From: PFJX01 sp963713085
Lineage (GTDB): Bacteria > Pseudomonadota > Gammaproteobacteria > Burkholderiales > Thiobacillaceae
NCBI GenBank assembly: GCA_963713085.1
Contig: CAVQKQ010000024.1
Span: 1-64,000, forward strand
DNA length: 64,000 bases
Direction of reading: 5' to 3'
The notes under the pieces: model-generated
The model's input: the letters and a program-made list of their open reading frames with translations, nothing else
What the model was told of the DNA's origin: nothing
Databases searched by the model: none
Shown here: positions 45,907 through 59,226 of the stretch, piece by piece
Layout of the letters: every line of letters begins with the position of its first letter
Position numbering within the stretch: the first letter of the stretch is position 1
Translations under genes and position numbers: made by a program

Positions 45907-46593
45907 ATGCCCGACTTCCGCATCGCCCCCTCCATCCTCTCCGCCAACTTCGCGAAACTGGGCGAGGAAGTGGACAACGTACTCGCCTCCGGTGCGGACA
46001 TCGTCCACTTCGACGTGATGGACAACCACTACGTCCCCAACCTGACCATCGGCCCCCTGGTGTGCGAGGCCCTGCGCAAGCACGGCGTAAACGCCCCCAT
46101 CGACGTGCACCTCATGGTCAAGCCGGTGGACCGCATCATCCCCGACTTTGCCAAGGCCGGCGCCACCTACATCACCTTCCACCCGGAGGCGTCCGAGCAC
46201 ATCGACCGCACCATCGGCCTGATCAAGGAAAGCGGCTGCAAGGCCGGCCTGGTGTTCAACCCGGCCACCCCCCTGGATGCGCTGGAATACACCCTGGACA
46301 AGCTGGACATGGTCCTGCTGATGTCCGTCAACCCGGGCTTCGGCGGCCAGAAGTTCATCCCCTACGTGCTGGACAAGGCCCGCAAGGTGCGCAAGATGAT
46401 CGACGAGCGCGGCCTGAATGTCAGCCTGGAGATCGACGGCGGCGTCGGTCCCGGCAACATCCGGGAAGTGGCCCAGGCCGGGGTGGACACCTTCGTGGCC
46501 GGCTCCGCCGTGTTCGGCGCGGGCAAGGACGACGATCCCCAGCGCTACAACAGCATCATCGCCGCCCTGCGCGCGGAACTGGCCAAGGCCTGA
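45907..46593 (+). CDS. rpe: Ribulose-phosphate 3-epimerase
   Basis: This 228-residue TIM-barrel enzyme interconverts ribulose-5-phosphate and xylulose-5-phosphate. Motifs: IAPSILSANFAKLGEEV, VHFDVMDNHYVPNLTIGP, DVHLMV, VNPGFGGQKFIP and EIDGGVGPGNI. It is first in the rpe-gph-trpE run typical of many proteobacteria. Confidence 0.96.
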   Translation: MPDFRIAPSILSANFAKLGEEVDNVLASGADIVHFDVMDNHYVPNLTIGPLVCEALRKHGVNAPIDVHLMVKPVDRIIPDFAKAGATYITFHPEASEHIDRTIGLIKESGCKAGLVFNPATPLDALEYTLDKLDMVLLMSVNPGFGGQKFIPYVLDKARKVRKMIDERGLNVSLEIDGGVGPGNIREVAQAGVDTFVAGSAVFGAGKDDDPQRYNSIIAALRAELAKA

Positions 46594-46608
46594 TATTGGC
46601 AAACAACG

Positions 46609-46653
46609 AGTAGCAAGTGGCAAATCGCCGCCCGCTACTCGCCACTTGCGACT
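46609..46653. repeat. Imperfect hairpin between rpe and gph
   Basis: AGTAGCAAGTGGC (46609-46621) pairs with GCCACTTGCGACT (46641-46653) with one mismatch. It may be an attenuating or mRNA-stabilising stem, since there is no T-run to make it a classic terminator. Confidence 0.4.
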
Positions 46654-46670
46654 AGCGACTCACCATAAAC

Positions 46671-47351
46671 ATGAACTTCCCCCTTTCCCTCAAGGCCGTG
46701 GTCATCGACCTGGACGGCACCCTGCTGGACACCGCCGAGGACCTGGCCGACGCGGCCGAGGCCATGCTGGCGGAACTGGGGCTGCCGCTGGTGCCGCTGG
46801 CCGAGATCAAGACCTACATCGGCAACGGCGTGTCGCGCCTGGTGAAGCGGGCCCTGACCCGGGAAATGAATGGCGAGCCGGACGCCGACCTGTTCCGGCG
46901 CGCCCTGATTAGCTACGAAATGCACTACGGCGCACACGTCTCCCGCAAGAGCCGTCCCTACCCCGGCGTGGTCGAAGGCCTGCAAGCCCTCAAGGCCAGC
47001 GGCGTTCACCTGGCCTGCATCACCAACAAGGCCGAGCGCTTCACCCATCCCCTGCTCAAGGACACGGGACTGTTCGATTTTTTCGAATTGATCCTGTCCG
47101 GCGACAGCCTGCCGGAAAAGAAACCCTCGCCGCTGCCCCTGCTGCACGCCTGCAAGGTGTTCGGCGCGGAACCTGCGGAACTGCTGCTGATCGGCGATTC
47201 CCTCAACGACACCCAGGCCGCCCGCGCCGCCGGCTGCCCGGTATTCTGCGTGCCCTACGGCTACAACCGGGGCCGGCCGGTGGCCGAACTGGATCTGGAT
47301 GCCGTGGTGCCCACCTTAGCCGAAGCGGCCGGGCTAATCGCGAAGAAGTGA
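46671..47351 (+). CDS. gph: Phosphoglycolate phosphatase
   Basis: This 226-residue HAD-family phosphatase has VVIDLDGTLLDTAEDL, a C1 cap, CITNKAER and LLIGDSLNDTQAARAAGC with the expected Asp, Thr, Lys and Asp residues. It removes phosphate from 2-phosphoglycolate. It lies between rpe and trpE, a widespread order. Confidence 0.93.
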   Translation: MNFPLSLKAVVIDLDGTLLDTAEDLADAAEAMLAELGLPLVPLAEIKTYIGNGVSRLVKRALTREMNGEPDADLFRRALISYEMHYGAHVSRKSRPYPGVVEGLQALKASGVHLACITNKAERFTHPLLKDTGLFDFFELILSGDSLPEKKPSPLPLLHACKVFGAEPAELLLIGDSLNDTQAARAAGCPVFCVPYGYNRGRPVAELDLDAVVPTLAEAAGLIAKK

Positions 47352-47376
47352 ACATGGACTTCCCTGAAACCGTAAC

Positions 47377-47437
47377 AGTGAAACGTCAACCCGTGCGATG
47401 GCGGGAGTGAGTCGGATCGCACCCTCCCCGTTTCACT
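47377..47437. promoter_or_regulatory. Inverted repeat upstream of trpE
   Basis: AGTGAAACG (47377-47385) and CGTTTCACT (47429-47437) form a perfect 9-base inverted repeat with a 43-base loop, followed by TTTTCACGATTTT, shortly before trpE. It could be part of a terminator/antiterminator. No leader peptide rich in Trp codons is visible between gph and trpE. Confidence 0.35.
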
Positions 47438-47462
47438 TTTCACGATTTTCAGGAAACCAACC

Positions 47463-48953
<1,491 letters not shown>

Positions 48954-49134
48954 GTGATAGCGCGCAGCCGTTCCCCCTGAAACTAGCCCCAACAATGACA
49001 TTTCGATCCTGCTACGGCTTGGGATCAACCGCTGTGTCCGTCGGGGTGTCCGACCTATTCGACATCAGGTACGTTCGGGAACTCTGGCTGGATGACTCAG
49101 GATAGTTTTATCCGGTATTTCAGGAGTAGCTGTC

Positions 49135-49584
49135 ATGCCCATTATCTGGCGCGATCAGATGAGCGTAGGTAACGACTTGATCGATCAGGATCACCGCTAT
49201 CTGTTATGTCTGGTTAATTCCGTAGAACTTGCCATCAGGCACAGCGAGGACAGCGAGGACTTGCTCTCGTTTGTTGCACAATTGGTGCAATACACTCATT
49301 TTCACTTTGAACGTGAGGAGAGGATCCAGAAGACGGTTCTTTATCCACAGGCATCCTCCCACCACGACACCCATCAGGAAATACTGGCTCATCTCAGACA
49401 GATCGAGCTGGACGTGTCAGAACTTAATCAACATGCGCTTGGCAATAAACTGGTAGTCGGTGAGTGGGAAATGGTCACTGGAGCAGTAGTGCAACTCCTT
49501 CGGGAGTGGATACTTGAACATGTCCTGAAGGACGACAAGCGGATGGAACCTTACCTTCGTAAACTTTCCCCGACCCTGGGGTAA
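49135..49584 (+). CDS. Bacteriohemerythrin
   Basis: This 149-residue four-helix O2-binding diiron protein has the ligand pattern IDQDHRYLLCLVN, HFHFEREER and HHDTHQEIL, then a C-terminal HVLKDDKRM. It may store or sense oxygen. The start ATG at 49135 follows a purine-rich site. No signalling domain is fused, so it acts as a free small protein. It is convergent with glycogen phosphorylase. Confidence 0.9.
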   Translation: MPIIWRDQMSVGNDLIDQDHRYLLCLVNSVELAIRHSEDSEDLLSFVAQLVQYTHFHFEREERIQKTVLYPQASSHHDTHQEILAHLRQIELDVSELNQHALGNKLVVGEWEMVTGAVVQLLREWILEHVLKDDKRMEPYLRKLSPTLG

Positions 49585-49679
49585 TGGAGTGACCTGGCAC
49601 AAGTGATGAGTGGCCGACCACACCCACCCCATATCGCTTGGGTTTAATAGCTGTGCCCGGCTCCCATTGAGAAGAGTTC

Positions 49680-52178
<2,499 letters not shown>

Positions 52179-52619
52179 CGTTTTGTCTCCTCTATTCCGA
52201 TGGGTGCCGAGCAAGGATAGTGAATCTAAAGCACCAACGTTTGATATTGCGGCTTGAACGGCATTATTCTCGCCTCCCCTCACCCAGCCCGCACAAAGCA
52301 GGACAGCATCGCCAATCGGCACTATGAATCAGAGTAGTCATTGCTCTTTCACTGGCACCAATACCGAAGCCGATTCCCACCCTACCTACCGGCTATCCAA
52401 AGGCCTTCCAAGGCCCGATGGATCCCACCGGCGATCCGCATTCGGATTGGATCTTCGCTCCCCGCCAACCATGCCATGTCCACCATCCCGCTCCGTCCAT
52501 CGAGTAGTTTGTCTCGCTGGGAACTAAAGCTATGCTGTCCATAAACGGGGCCTGCTCGGCATAAGCACGGCGGCGGGGTCAGGCCCCCGGTCCAAAGACA
52601 AGAAAGAAGGGTGGAAGAC
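52179..52619. other. Intergenic stretch between glgP and the CHAT operon
   Basis: These 441 bases carry no recognised gene. Short open frames on both strands have no ribosome site or family resemblance. The stretch must hold the leftward glgP promoter and the rightward promoter of the CHAT-caspase operon. Apart from the candidate at 52509-52536 nothing distinct is seen. Confidence 0.5.
52509..52536 (+). promoter_or_regulatory. Candidate sigma70-type promoter for the CHAT operon
   Basis: TTGTCT (52509-52514) and TATGCT (52531-52536) are separated by 16 bases, in a lower-GC pocket about 85 bases before the first gene. A moderate match, assigned by position only. Confidence 0.3.
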
Positions 52620-55600
52620 ATGGTGCGGCGAAAAACAGACTCGTCCTCAAGCGGCCCCAAATCGGGAGGTTCCCGGGGGCGCCCGAAAACAGCCACGGCG
52701 CAGGTTCTGTTCAACCTGGCGGGCACGACGGGGGGTCCGGGCAATGCCGTTCACGCCGGGGTTCTCAGGTTCAGCCCGGAGGTGGCCGCCTACAAGGGCA
52801 CCCTCCGGCCCGGCGCGGCACGTGGCATCGAGGATGCGGTCGCCTTCGAGATCACCGACGACGACCTCCTGGAAATCGAGTTCGAGAACGGCGAGCGGCT
52901 GTGGATGAACAGCGCCGATTATCAGGAACGCTTCATCGGCCCGGGCAAACGCGGCGTGGCGGCCGGTCCGGTCGTGGTGCCGGCCAGCATGAGTTTCGTG
53001 CCCGAGGGCATGGCGGCCCGGGGAGTAGTCACCTGGGTAGTAAAGTCCCTGACGGTCCTGGGTTTCAAGCCCGAGGCCGGCGCCGCCAGCCTGATCGCCG
53101 CCAAGGCGGAACAGCGCGCCGGCCTCAAGCGCCCCGGCGTGGGACTGTTCCGGCTGGCCCTGGATACCGGCCCCTTCCCCACCCTGGAAGCGCCCGCGCC
53201 ATTCGGCGACGCGGACCGGCCCTTCCTGGTGTTCCTCCACGGCACCCTCTCCAGCACCTGGGGCAGCTTCGGCGATCTTTGGTCTGAAGGGCGTAGCCAG
53301 GAACTGGACCGTTTGCGTGAAGCCTACGGCGACCGCGCTTTGGCCTTCGAGCACTACACCCTGCCCCTGAGCCCGTTCCGCAACGCCCTGGACTTGGTCC
53401 GGGCCCTGGACGCCGCTCTGCCGGAAGGAGCGCGGGTCCACCTGGTGAGCCATTCCCGGGGCGGCTTGGTGGGTGACCTGCTGAGCCGTGGCCGCGACGA
53501 CCAGGGCGCGGCCTTCAGCCCGGAGGAGTTCCAGATCCTGGACCGGGCCATCACCCAGGTGGACACGGATCCCCTGACGGCCGGCCTGCCGCAGGCAAAG
53601 CGCCGGGACATCAAGCAGGGCTACCAGGCCGCCAAGGCCGAACTCAAGGAACTGGCCGATGCCCTGGCCGGCAGGAAATTCACCGTGGAGCGCTTCGTGC
53701 GGGTGGCCAGCCCGGCCCTGGGCACCACCCTGGCTTCGGGCCGCATGGACCGCTGGCTGTCGGTTATCGGCAGCCTGGCCGGCGCCGCCCTGCCCGGCAC
53801 GCCCTGGGCCGAGGTTTTCAAGGAGTTCGGCGACTTCGTCGCCGCGGTGATCCACGAACGCACCAACCCCCGCACCCTGCCCGGCCTGGAGGCCATGATG
53901 CCGGGCTCCCCCTGCGTCCGGGTGGTGAACTGGCAGAGCGCCACGGCGGATGGCGACCTGGCGGTCATCGCCGGCGACATCGACCCGGACAAGTGGTGGG
54001 CGAACCTCCTGGTCTGGATCAGCGACCGCTTCTACGAAGGGGACCACGACCTGGTGGTGAACACCGCCTCCATGTTCGGCGGTACCCGCCGCCTGGGCCA
54101 GAGCAAGGCCAGCCGGCACAAGGGGCCCCAGGTCAACCACTTCAACTATTTCACCAACCCGGACAGCGCCGGCCGGCTGGTCCAGGCCCTGGCCGGGGAC
54201 TACAGCGGTTTCCAGCCCCTGGACATCGACCAGGCCACCGACGAAATCGCCCGGGGCCTGTTCTTCAAGACCAAGCCCAGGCCTGTACCAGCGGGCCCCC
54301 TGCCTGTGGTGTTCGTGCTGCCCGGAATCATGGGCAGCGAGTTATCCCTGGCGGACCAGATCATCTGGGCCAACCTGGGCTGGCTCGCCACCGGCGGCCT
54401 GGGCAAGCTGGCCCTCGGGGCCAAGGGCGTCACCCCCTGCGACGTGATCCATAGCTATTACGGCGACCTGTGCGACTACCTGGCCGGCAGCCACAAGGTC
54501 ATCAAGTTCCCCTTCGACTGGCGCCTGCCGGTGGAAGACGAGGCGGACCGCCTGGCCGACCACGTTCAAGCGGAATTCGCCGAGGCCAGCCGGCAGGGCC
54601 AGCCGGTGCGCATCCTGGCCCATTCCATGGGCGGCCTGGTGGCCCGCACCCTGATCGCCCGCCATCCAGACCTGTGGCGCCAGGTGTGCGGCCATCCCCA
54701 GGCCCGCCTGGTGATGCTGGGCACTCCCAACGGCGGCTCCCATTCCATCACCGAACTCCTGGTGGGCCAGTCCGCCACCCTGCAAAAGCTGGCCCTGCTG
54801 GATTTCACCCACAGCCAGAGGGAACTGCTCCAGATCATTTCCCGCTATCCCGGCGTCCTGGCCATGCTGCCCGAGGACGCGCGGGAGGACTACTTCGCCC
54901 CGGCCACCTGGCGGGCCTATGCCGCCAAGGCCGGCTCCATGGCCCGCTGGGTTACCCCGGACGCCAAGGACCTGGAACGGGCCCGGGCCTGGCGCCAGTC
55001 TTTCGCAAGCCACACCCTGGACCCGGCCCATGCCGCCTACGTGGCGGGCCGCGCCGACGTCACCCTGGAAGGCATGCACCTCAAGCCGGGGGAGGACGAC
55101 CCGGAATGGATGATCGTATTCAGCGCCACCGGCCGGGGCGACGGCAAGGTCACCTGGGCGAGCGGCATCCCGCCGGAACTGGCCGCCGACCGTTGCTGGT
55201 ACCTGGACGTGGAACACGGCGACATGCCGGCGGATCGGGACAGCTTCCCGGCCTTCGAGGAACTGCTCATCCAGGGCGGCACCAAGTTGCTCCCCCAGAG
55301 CCCCCCCGTTTCCCGCTCTGCGAGTAGCGCCATCTTTCCCGCGCCGCGCAAGGCGGAGACCCTCTACCCGGACCAGGCCACCCTGCTGGCGGCCGCCCTG
55401 GGCGGCGGCACCCGCAAGCGGCGCCAGTCGGTCCAGCGGGAACGGCCGGTGGCGGTGCACATGATCCACGGCAGCCTGGCCTTCGCGCGCCATCCCATCG
55501 TCGCCGGCCACTATGCCGGCGACACCATCATCAGCGCCGAGGCCTTCCTGGACAGCCGGCTGAACGGCAGCCTGCGCCGGCGCCACCAGTTGGGCCTCTA

Positions 55601-58151
55601 TCCCGGCCCCCTCAAGACCTGCGCCCTGTTCATGAATCCGGCCCTGGCCGGGAACCCGGCGGCGCGGCCCCGGGGCGCCCTCATCGTCGGCCTGGGCAGC
55701 GTCGGAGGTCTGAGCCCCGGCGGCCTGGGCGACAGCCTGGCTCAAGGCATTCTGGAATATGCCTTGAGCTGGCAGGAGGGCCGCATCGGCGGCCTGGACT
55801 GCGAGGATGGGCGCCTGGGACTGTCGGCCCTGCTGGTCGGCACCGGTACCGGCGGCGTCAGCCTGGAAGAAAGCCTGGCCGCCCTGCTGCAGGGCGTGGC
55901 CCAGGCCAACGCGCACCTGCGCACGGCCCGCCAGGCGGCCCGCATTGGCACCCTGGAGATCATCGAGCTGTGGCAGGACCGAGCCATCCAGGCCGGCCAT
56001 GCCCTCGTCCGCATGGCCGAAAACGATCTTTACCGGGGCGCATTCGAGATCCATCCCGACCTCCTGATCCAGAGCGGCGGTCGGCGCCGGGCCAGCTTCA
56101 GCGAAGCGCCGGGCTGGTGGGACCGGCTCCAGGTCCTGGGCAGCCCCAGGCCCGACCAAACCGGCGACGGCACCCTGCGCTTTTCCGCCCTCACCCGCCG
56201 GGCCCGGGCCGAGGTGCGCCTCCAGGCCACCCAGCGGCGCCTGGTGGACGATTTCGTGGCGCAATCCATCCAGACCACCCGGGACAACCAGGCCGTGGCC
56301 CGCACCCTGTTTGAACTCCTGCTGCCCAACGAACTGAAGGACCGCGCGCCCGACCAGGGCAACCTGGTGCTGGTGCTGGACGAGGATGCCGCCCACTATC
56401 CCTGGGAACTGCTCCAGGACCCGGCCTGCGCCGAGCAACGCCCCCCGGCCGTGGAACACGGCCTGGTGCGGCAGCTGGAATCCCTGGCGTTCCGGGAAAC
56501 GGTGCGCGAGGTGACGGCGCAGACCGCCCTGGTGATCGGCGACCCCCTGAGCGAATTCCCGGTCCTGCCAGGCGCCCAGGCCGAGGCCGAGGCGGTCTGG
56601 CGCCTGCTCCAGGGCCAGGCGTTCCGGGTCGAGAAGCGCATCCGCCCCAGCGGCAAGGAGGTCCTCAATGCCCTGTTCGCCCAGCCCTACCGGGTGCTGC
56701 ACCTGGCCGGCCACGGCGTGTACCGCCAGGCGCTACCCGCGACGAACGCGGCAACCGGTGACGGCGCGCCGTCCCAGCCCCTCACCGGCATGATCCTGGG
56801 CAACGGCAGTGTGCTTTCGCCGGTGGAGGTGGGGCAGATGCGCCAGGTGCCGGAGCTGGTGTTCGTCAACTGCTGCCACCTGGGCTACATCGAAGCTGGC
56901 GGTTCAGGATCGAACAATGCCCGGAACGACTACAACCGCATCGCCGCCAACCTGGCCACCGAGTTCATCCGCATGGGGGTGCGGGCCGTGGTGGCCGCCG
57001 GTTGGGCGGTGGACGACGGCGCCGCCACCACCTTCGCCACCGGTTTCTACCAGGCCCTGCTGGAAGGCCGCCCGTTCGGCGAGGCCGTGACCCTGGCCCG
57101 CCAGGCCGCCTACGCCCAGCATCCCCAGGTCAACACCTGGGGGGCCTACCAGTGCTACGGCGATCCTGACTACCGATTGGCGCGCGACGTGGCGGCCCCG
57201 GAGGGCCACAAGGAGACGAGCTACCTGGCGCCGGAGGAACTGGTCATCGCCATCGAGGCGGAACTGGCCTCGCTGCTGGAAGGCGGCGCCCCTGCGGCCG
57301 GTGAAGCGGAAACCCAGGCCAGCCTGAAGCGACTGGCGGGGCTGGAAGGGATCGCCCGGAACAAGAACTGGCTGCACCACGGCGGCATCCAGACCGCCCT
57401 GGGCCGGGCCTACGGCCAGAACGGCGACCTGGCGGCGGCGGTGTCGCACTTCCAGGCGGCCCTGCGCTGCGAGGACGGCGCCATGACCCTGCGGGACTGG
57501 GAACAGCTGGCCAATTTCCAGGTACGCCTGGCCCTGGCCCACAAGCATGGCCGGGAAGCGGAACGTCGGGCTGTCGTGGCGAGGATCGACCAGGCCATGG
57601 CCCATATCGCCGCCCTGCCCGTAACCGTGGAACGGCTCTCCCTGCTGGGCGGCGCCGCCAAGCGCCGCGCCTTGCTCACCCGGGATGAGGAACGCATCGG
57701 CTCTCTCTTAACGATGCGCGATCACTACACGGCCGCCGCCCGGCTGGCCGAATCGGCCAAAGAGGACGACAGCTACCCCCGCCTGAATGTGCTGGCCGGC
57801 GAGATGGCGCTCGGCTGGATCGGCCAGGCCGCCCTCACTCCCGCCAAGCTGTCCGCCGCCCTGAACGCACTGCGCAAGCGCGTGGCCGCCCGCCTCCTCG
57901 CCAAACCCGACTTCTGGACCACGGTGATGCTGGCGGAATGCGACCTGTTGCAGGCCCTGAACCACGGCGCCGCCGGCCTGCCCCGGCTGGCCGGGGACAT
58001 CGAGAGGGAATACCGGGCCGCCCGGGGGCTGGCCGCCCCCCGGGAATTCAGGTCGGTGCTGGACCAGATCGATTTCCTGGCGGACCTGGCCAAGCCGCGC
58101 AGCGCAGAGAAAAAGGCCTTGCGCGGCCTGGCGGAGCGGTTGCGGACTTAA
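52620..58151 (+). CDS. Giant dual alpha/beta-hydrolase-CHAT protease with TPR-like tail
   Basis: The protein is about 1843 residues. The ATG at 52620 is favoured because AGAAGG lies nine bases before it; a GTG at 52611 is too close to that site. Order: an N-terminal region with a beta-rich segment; hydrolase 1 (FLHGTLSST at about 207, nucleophile elbow HSRGG with Ser 279); hydrolase 2 of LCAT/lipase type (LPGIMGSELS at about 568, HSMGGLVAR with Ser 669); a glycine-rich region of unknown type (about 940-1200); a CHAT caspase-like protease (LAGHGVYR, His 1365; LVFVNCCHLG, likely Cys 1419); and a TPR-like segment near 1590. No signal peptide is present. It opens the operon ending in a second caspase. 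Proteolytically controlled lipid hydrolysis is inferred, not shown. Confidence 0.88.
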   Translation: MVRRKTDSSSSGPKSGGSRGRPKTATAQVLFNLAGTTGGPGNAVHAGVLRFSPEVAAYKGTLRPGAARGIEDAVAFEITDDDLLEIEFENGERLWMNSADYQERFIGPGKRGVAAGPVVVPASMSFVPEGMAARGVVTWVVKSLTVLGFKPEAGAASLIAAKAEQRAGLKRPGVGLFRLALDTGPFPTLEAPAPFGDADRPFLVFLHGTLSSTWGSFGDLWSEGRSQELDRLREAYGDRALAFEHYTLPLSPFRNALDLVRALDAALPEGARVHLVSHSRGGLVGDLLSRGRDDQGAAFSPEEFQILDRAITQVDTDPLTAGLPQAKRRDIKQGYQAAKAELKELADALAGRKFTVERFVRVASPALGTTLASGRMDRWLSVIGSLAGAALPGTPWAEVFKEFGDFVAAVIHERTNPRTLPGLEAMMPGSPCVRVVNWQSATADGDLAVIAGDIDPDKWWANLLVWISDRFYEGDHDLVVNTASMFGGTRRLGQSKASRHKGPQVNHFNYFTNPDSAGRLVQALAGDYSGFQPLDIDQATDEIARGLFFKTKPRPVPAGPLPVVFVLPGIMGSELSLADQIIWANLGWLATGGLGKLALGAKGVTPCDVIHSYYGDLCDYLAGSHKVIKFPFDWRLPVEDEADRLADHVQAEFAEASRQGQPVRILAHSMGGLVARTLIARHPDLWRQVCGHPQARLVMLGTPNGGSHSITELLVGQSATLQKLALLDFTHSQRELLQIISRYPGVLAMLPEDAREDYFAPATWRAYAAKAGSMARWVTPDAKDLERARAWRQSFASHTLDPAHAAYVAGRADVTLEGMHLKPGEDDPEWMIVFSATGRGDGKVTWASGIPPELAADRCWYLDVEHGDMPADRDSFPAFEELLIQGGTKLLPQSPPVSRSASSAIFPAPRKAETLYPDQATLLAAALGGGTRKRRQSVQRERPVAVHMIHGSLAFARHPIVAGHYAGDTIISAEAFLDSRLNGSLRRRHQLGLYPGPLKTCALFMNPALAGNPAARPRGALIVGLGSVGGLSPGGLGDSLAQGILEYALSWQEGRIGGLDCEDGRLGLSALLVGTGTGGVSLEESLAALLQGVAQANAHLRTARQAARIGTLEIIELWQDRAIQAGHALVRMAENDLYRGAFEIHPDLLIQSGGRRRASFSEAPGWWDRLQVLGSPRPDQTGDGTLRFSALTRRARAEVRLQATQRRLVDDFVAQSIQTTRDNQAVARTLFELLLPNELKDRAPDQGNLVLVLDEDAAHYPWELLQDPACAEQRPPAVEHGLVRQLESLAFRETVREVTAQTALVIGDPLSEFPVLPGAQAEAEAVWRLLQGQAFRVEKRIRPSGKEVLNALFAQPYRVLHLAGHGVYRQALPATNAATGDGAPSQPLTGMILGNGSVLSPVEVGQMRQVPELVFVNCCHLGYIEAGGSGSNNARNDYNRIAANLATEFIRMGVRAVVAAGWAVDDGAATTFATGFYQALLEGRPFGEAVTLARQAAYAQHPQVNTWGAYQCYGDPDYRLARDVAAPEGHKETSYLAPEELVIAIEAELASLLEGGAPAAGEAETQASLKRLAGLEGIARNKNWLHHGGIQTALGRAYGQNGDLAAAVSHFQAALRCEDGAMTLRDWEQLANFQVRLALAHKHGREAERRAVVARIDQAMAHIAALPVTVERLSLLGGAAKRRALLTRDEERIGSLLTMRDHYTAAARLAESAKEDDSYPRLNVLAGEMALGWIGQAALTPAKLSAALNALRKRVAARLLAKPDFWTTVMLAECDLLQALNHGAAGLPRLAGDIEREYRAARGLAAPREFRSVLDQIDFLADLAKPRSAEKKALRGLAERLRT

Positions 58152-58215
58152 CCCGGACCGGAGCCGGCCGGAAGCCTCTAGCCTAGCCCACCAGCCGACA
58201 AATAAAGGAGGACGC

Positions 58216-59205
58216 ATGAATAGGCTCACGATCACCCTGACAGCGACCATCGTCATCGCCCTGGCGGGCTGCGCCAGCACTCCGCCCGCCAACCAGGTCC
58301 GCCTGGTGGCCAAGGCCTTCGACAACCTCAACGCGGCCACCCAGCCTCTCCTGGACGACCTGGCCCTGGCGGAACGGGCGCAGGGCAAGCGCGTGGCCCT
58401 GGCCCGGGCCCGGCTGAACGGCGCGGAGCCCGCCGCGCAACCCACGGGCACCACATCCGTCGCCCCAGCCACAGCCAGCGTGCAGCGCTGTCCCAAGGTC
58501 CAACTCATCGAATTCGACGCCGCCGCCGGCATCCCGCCGGTGCAGAACGACTTCTGCCCTGAAGACAGCGCCTACTGGTCCGAACTGAGCGACCCGCCCG
58601 GGACCCTGGCCTTCCGCCGGGCACTGGCCGCCGTGGGGGACTACACCCAGCTGCTGCTCCTGCTGGGGGAGAACCGCAACGTGGACGAGGCCTTGGGCCA
58701 GCTCCAGATCCTTTCCGGCAACCTGGGTACGGCCCTGGAAGCGGTGGGCGCCGGCGGCGTGAACGCTACCCTGGGGGGCGCCCTGGTGGCCCTCAAGCCC
58801 CTGCTGACCCTGGCCGCCCAGAACGCCAACGCCAAGGAACTGGAACGGGTGGTGCGCCAGGAGGCCCCCAAGGTGGACGCCCTGATGGCGGCCCTGCGCG
58901 AGCAGTCCCTGCCCCTGTTCCGCACCCTCACCGGCCAGTCGCGCCGGCTGCTGACCACCGAGGGTGATGCCCATCCCGATCTGGCCAAGGCCGAGGCGGC
59001 ACGCATGGAAGGCTATCGCGTCGCCGTCTCCAATTACGTGGTCCTGCTGGGCCAATACCAGAACCTGCTGCGGGATCTGGTGATGGTCTACGACCAGCCC
59101 CATCCCGCTTCCCTGGCCGACCTGGCCGAACGGTCCGCCCGTCTTTCCGCCCAGGCCGACGCCTGGCGCCGGTCCCTGGCCGCCCTGCGCACCGGTCTCC
59201 AGTAA
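58216..59205 (+). CDS. Lipoprotein of the CHAT-caspase operon, unknown function
   Basis: This 329-residue protein has a lipoprotein signal peptide with lipobox LAGC (Cys 19), so it should be anchored in the envelope. The rest is mostly helical with no recognised domain; two or three cysteines sit near residues 95-115 (QRCPKV, FCPED). AAAGGAGG precedes the ATG. It lies 64 bases after the giant CHAT gene and 21 bases before the lysozyme-family gene, so it is likely part of the same system, perhaps as an envelope receptor or protease substrate (inference). Confidence 0.78.
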   Translation: MNRLTITLTATIVIALAGCASTPPANQVRLVAKAFDNLNAATQPLLDDLALAERAQGKRVALARARLNGAEPAAQPTGTTSVAPATASVQRCPKVQLIEFDAAAGIPPVQNDFCPEDSAYWSELSDPPGTLAFRRALAAVGDYTQLLLLLGENRNVDEALGQLQILSGNLGTALEAVGAGGVNATLGGALVALKPLLTLAAQNANAKELERVVRQEAPKVDALMAALREQSLPLFRTLTGQSRRLLTTEGDAHPDLAKAEAARMEGYRVAVSNYVVLLGQYQNLLRDLVMVYDQPHPASLADLAERSARLSAQADAWRRSLAALRTGLQ

Positions 59206-59226
59206 CCATCCATCCGGGAGAAAACC

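Noticed and set aside
52324..52744. Short open frames in the region before the CHAT operon
   Set aside because: No ribosome site, no recognisable domain, and one overlaps the CHAT gene antisense.
54342..56714. 790-codon open frame antisense to the giant CHAT gene
   Set aside because: It is a shadow of GC-rich coding sequence; the translation is Gly/Ala/Arg-rich low complexity with no family motif, while the plus strand carries clear catalytic motifs.
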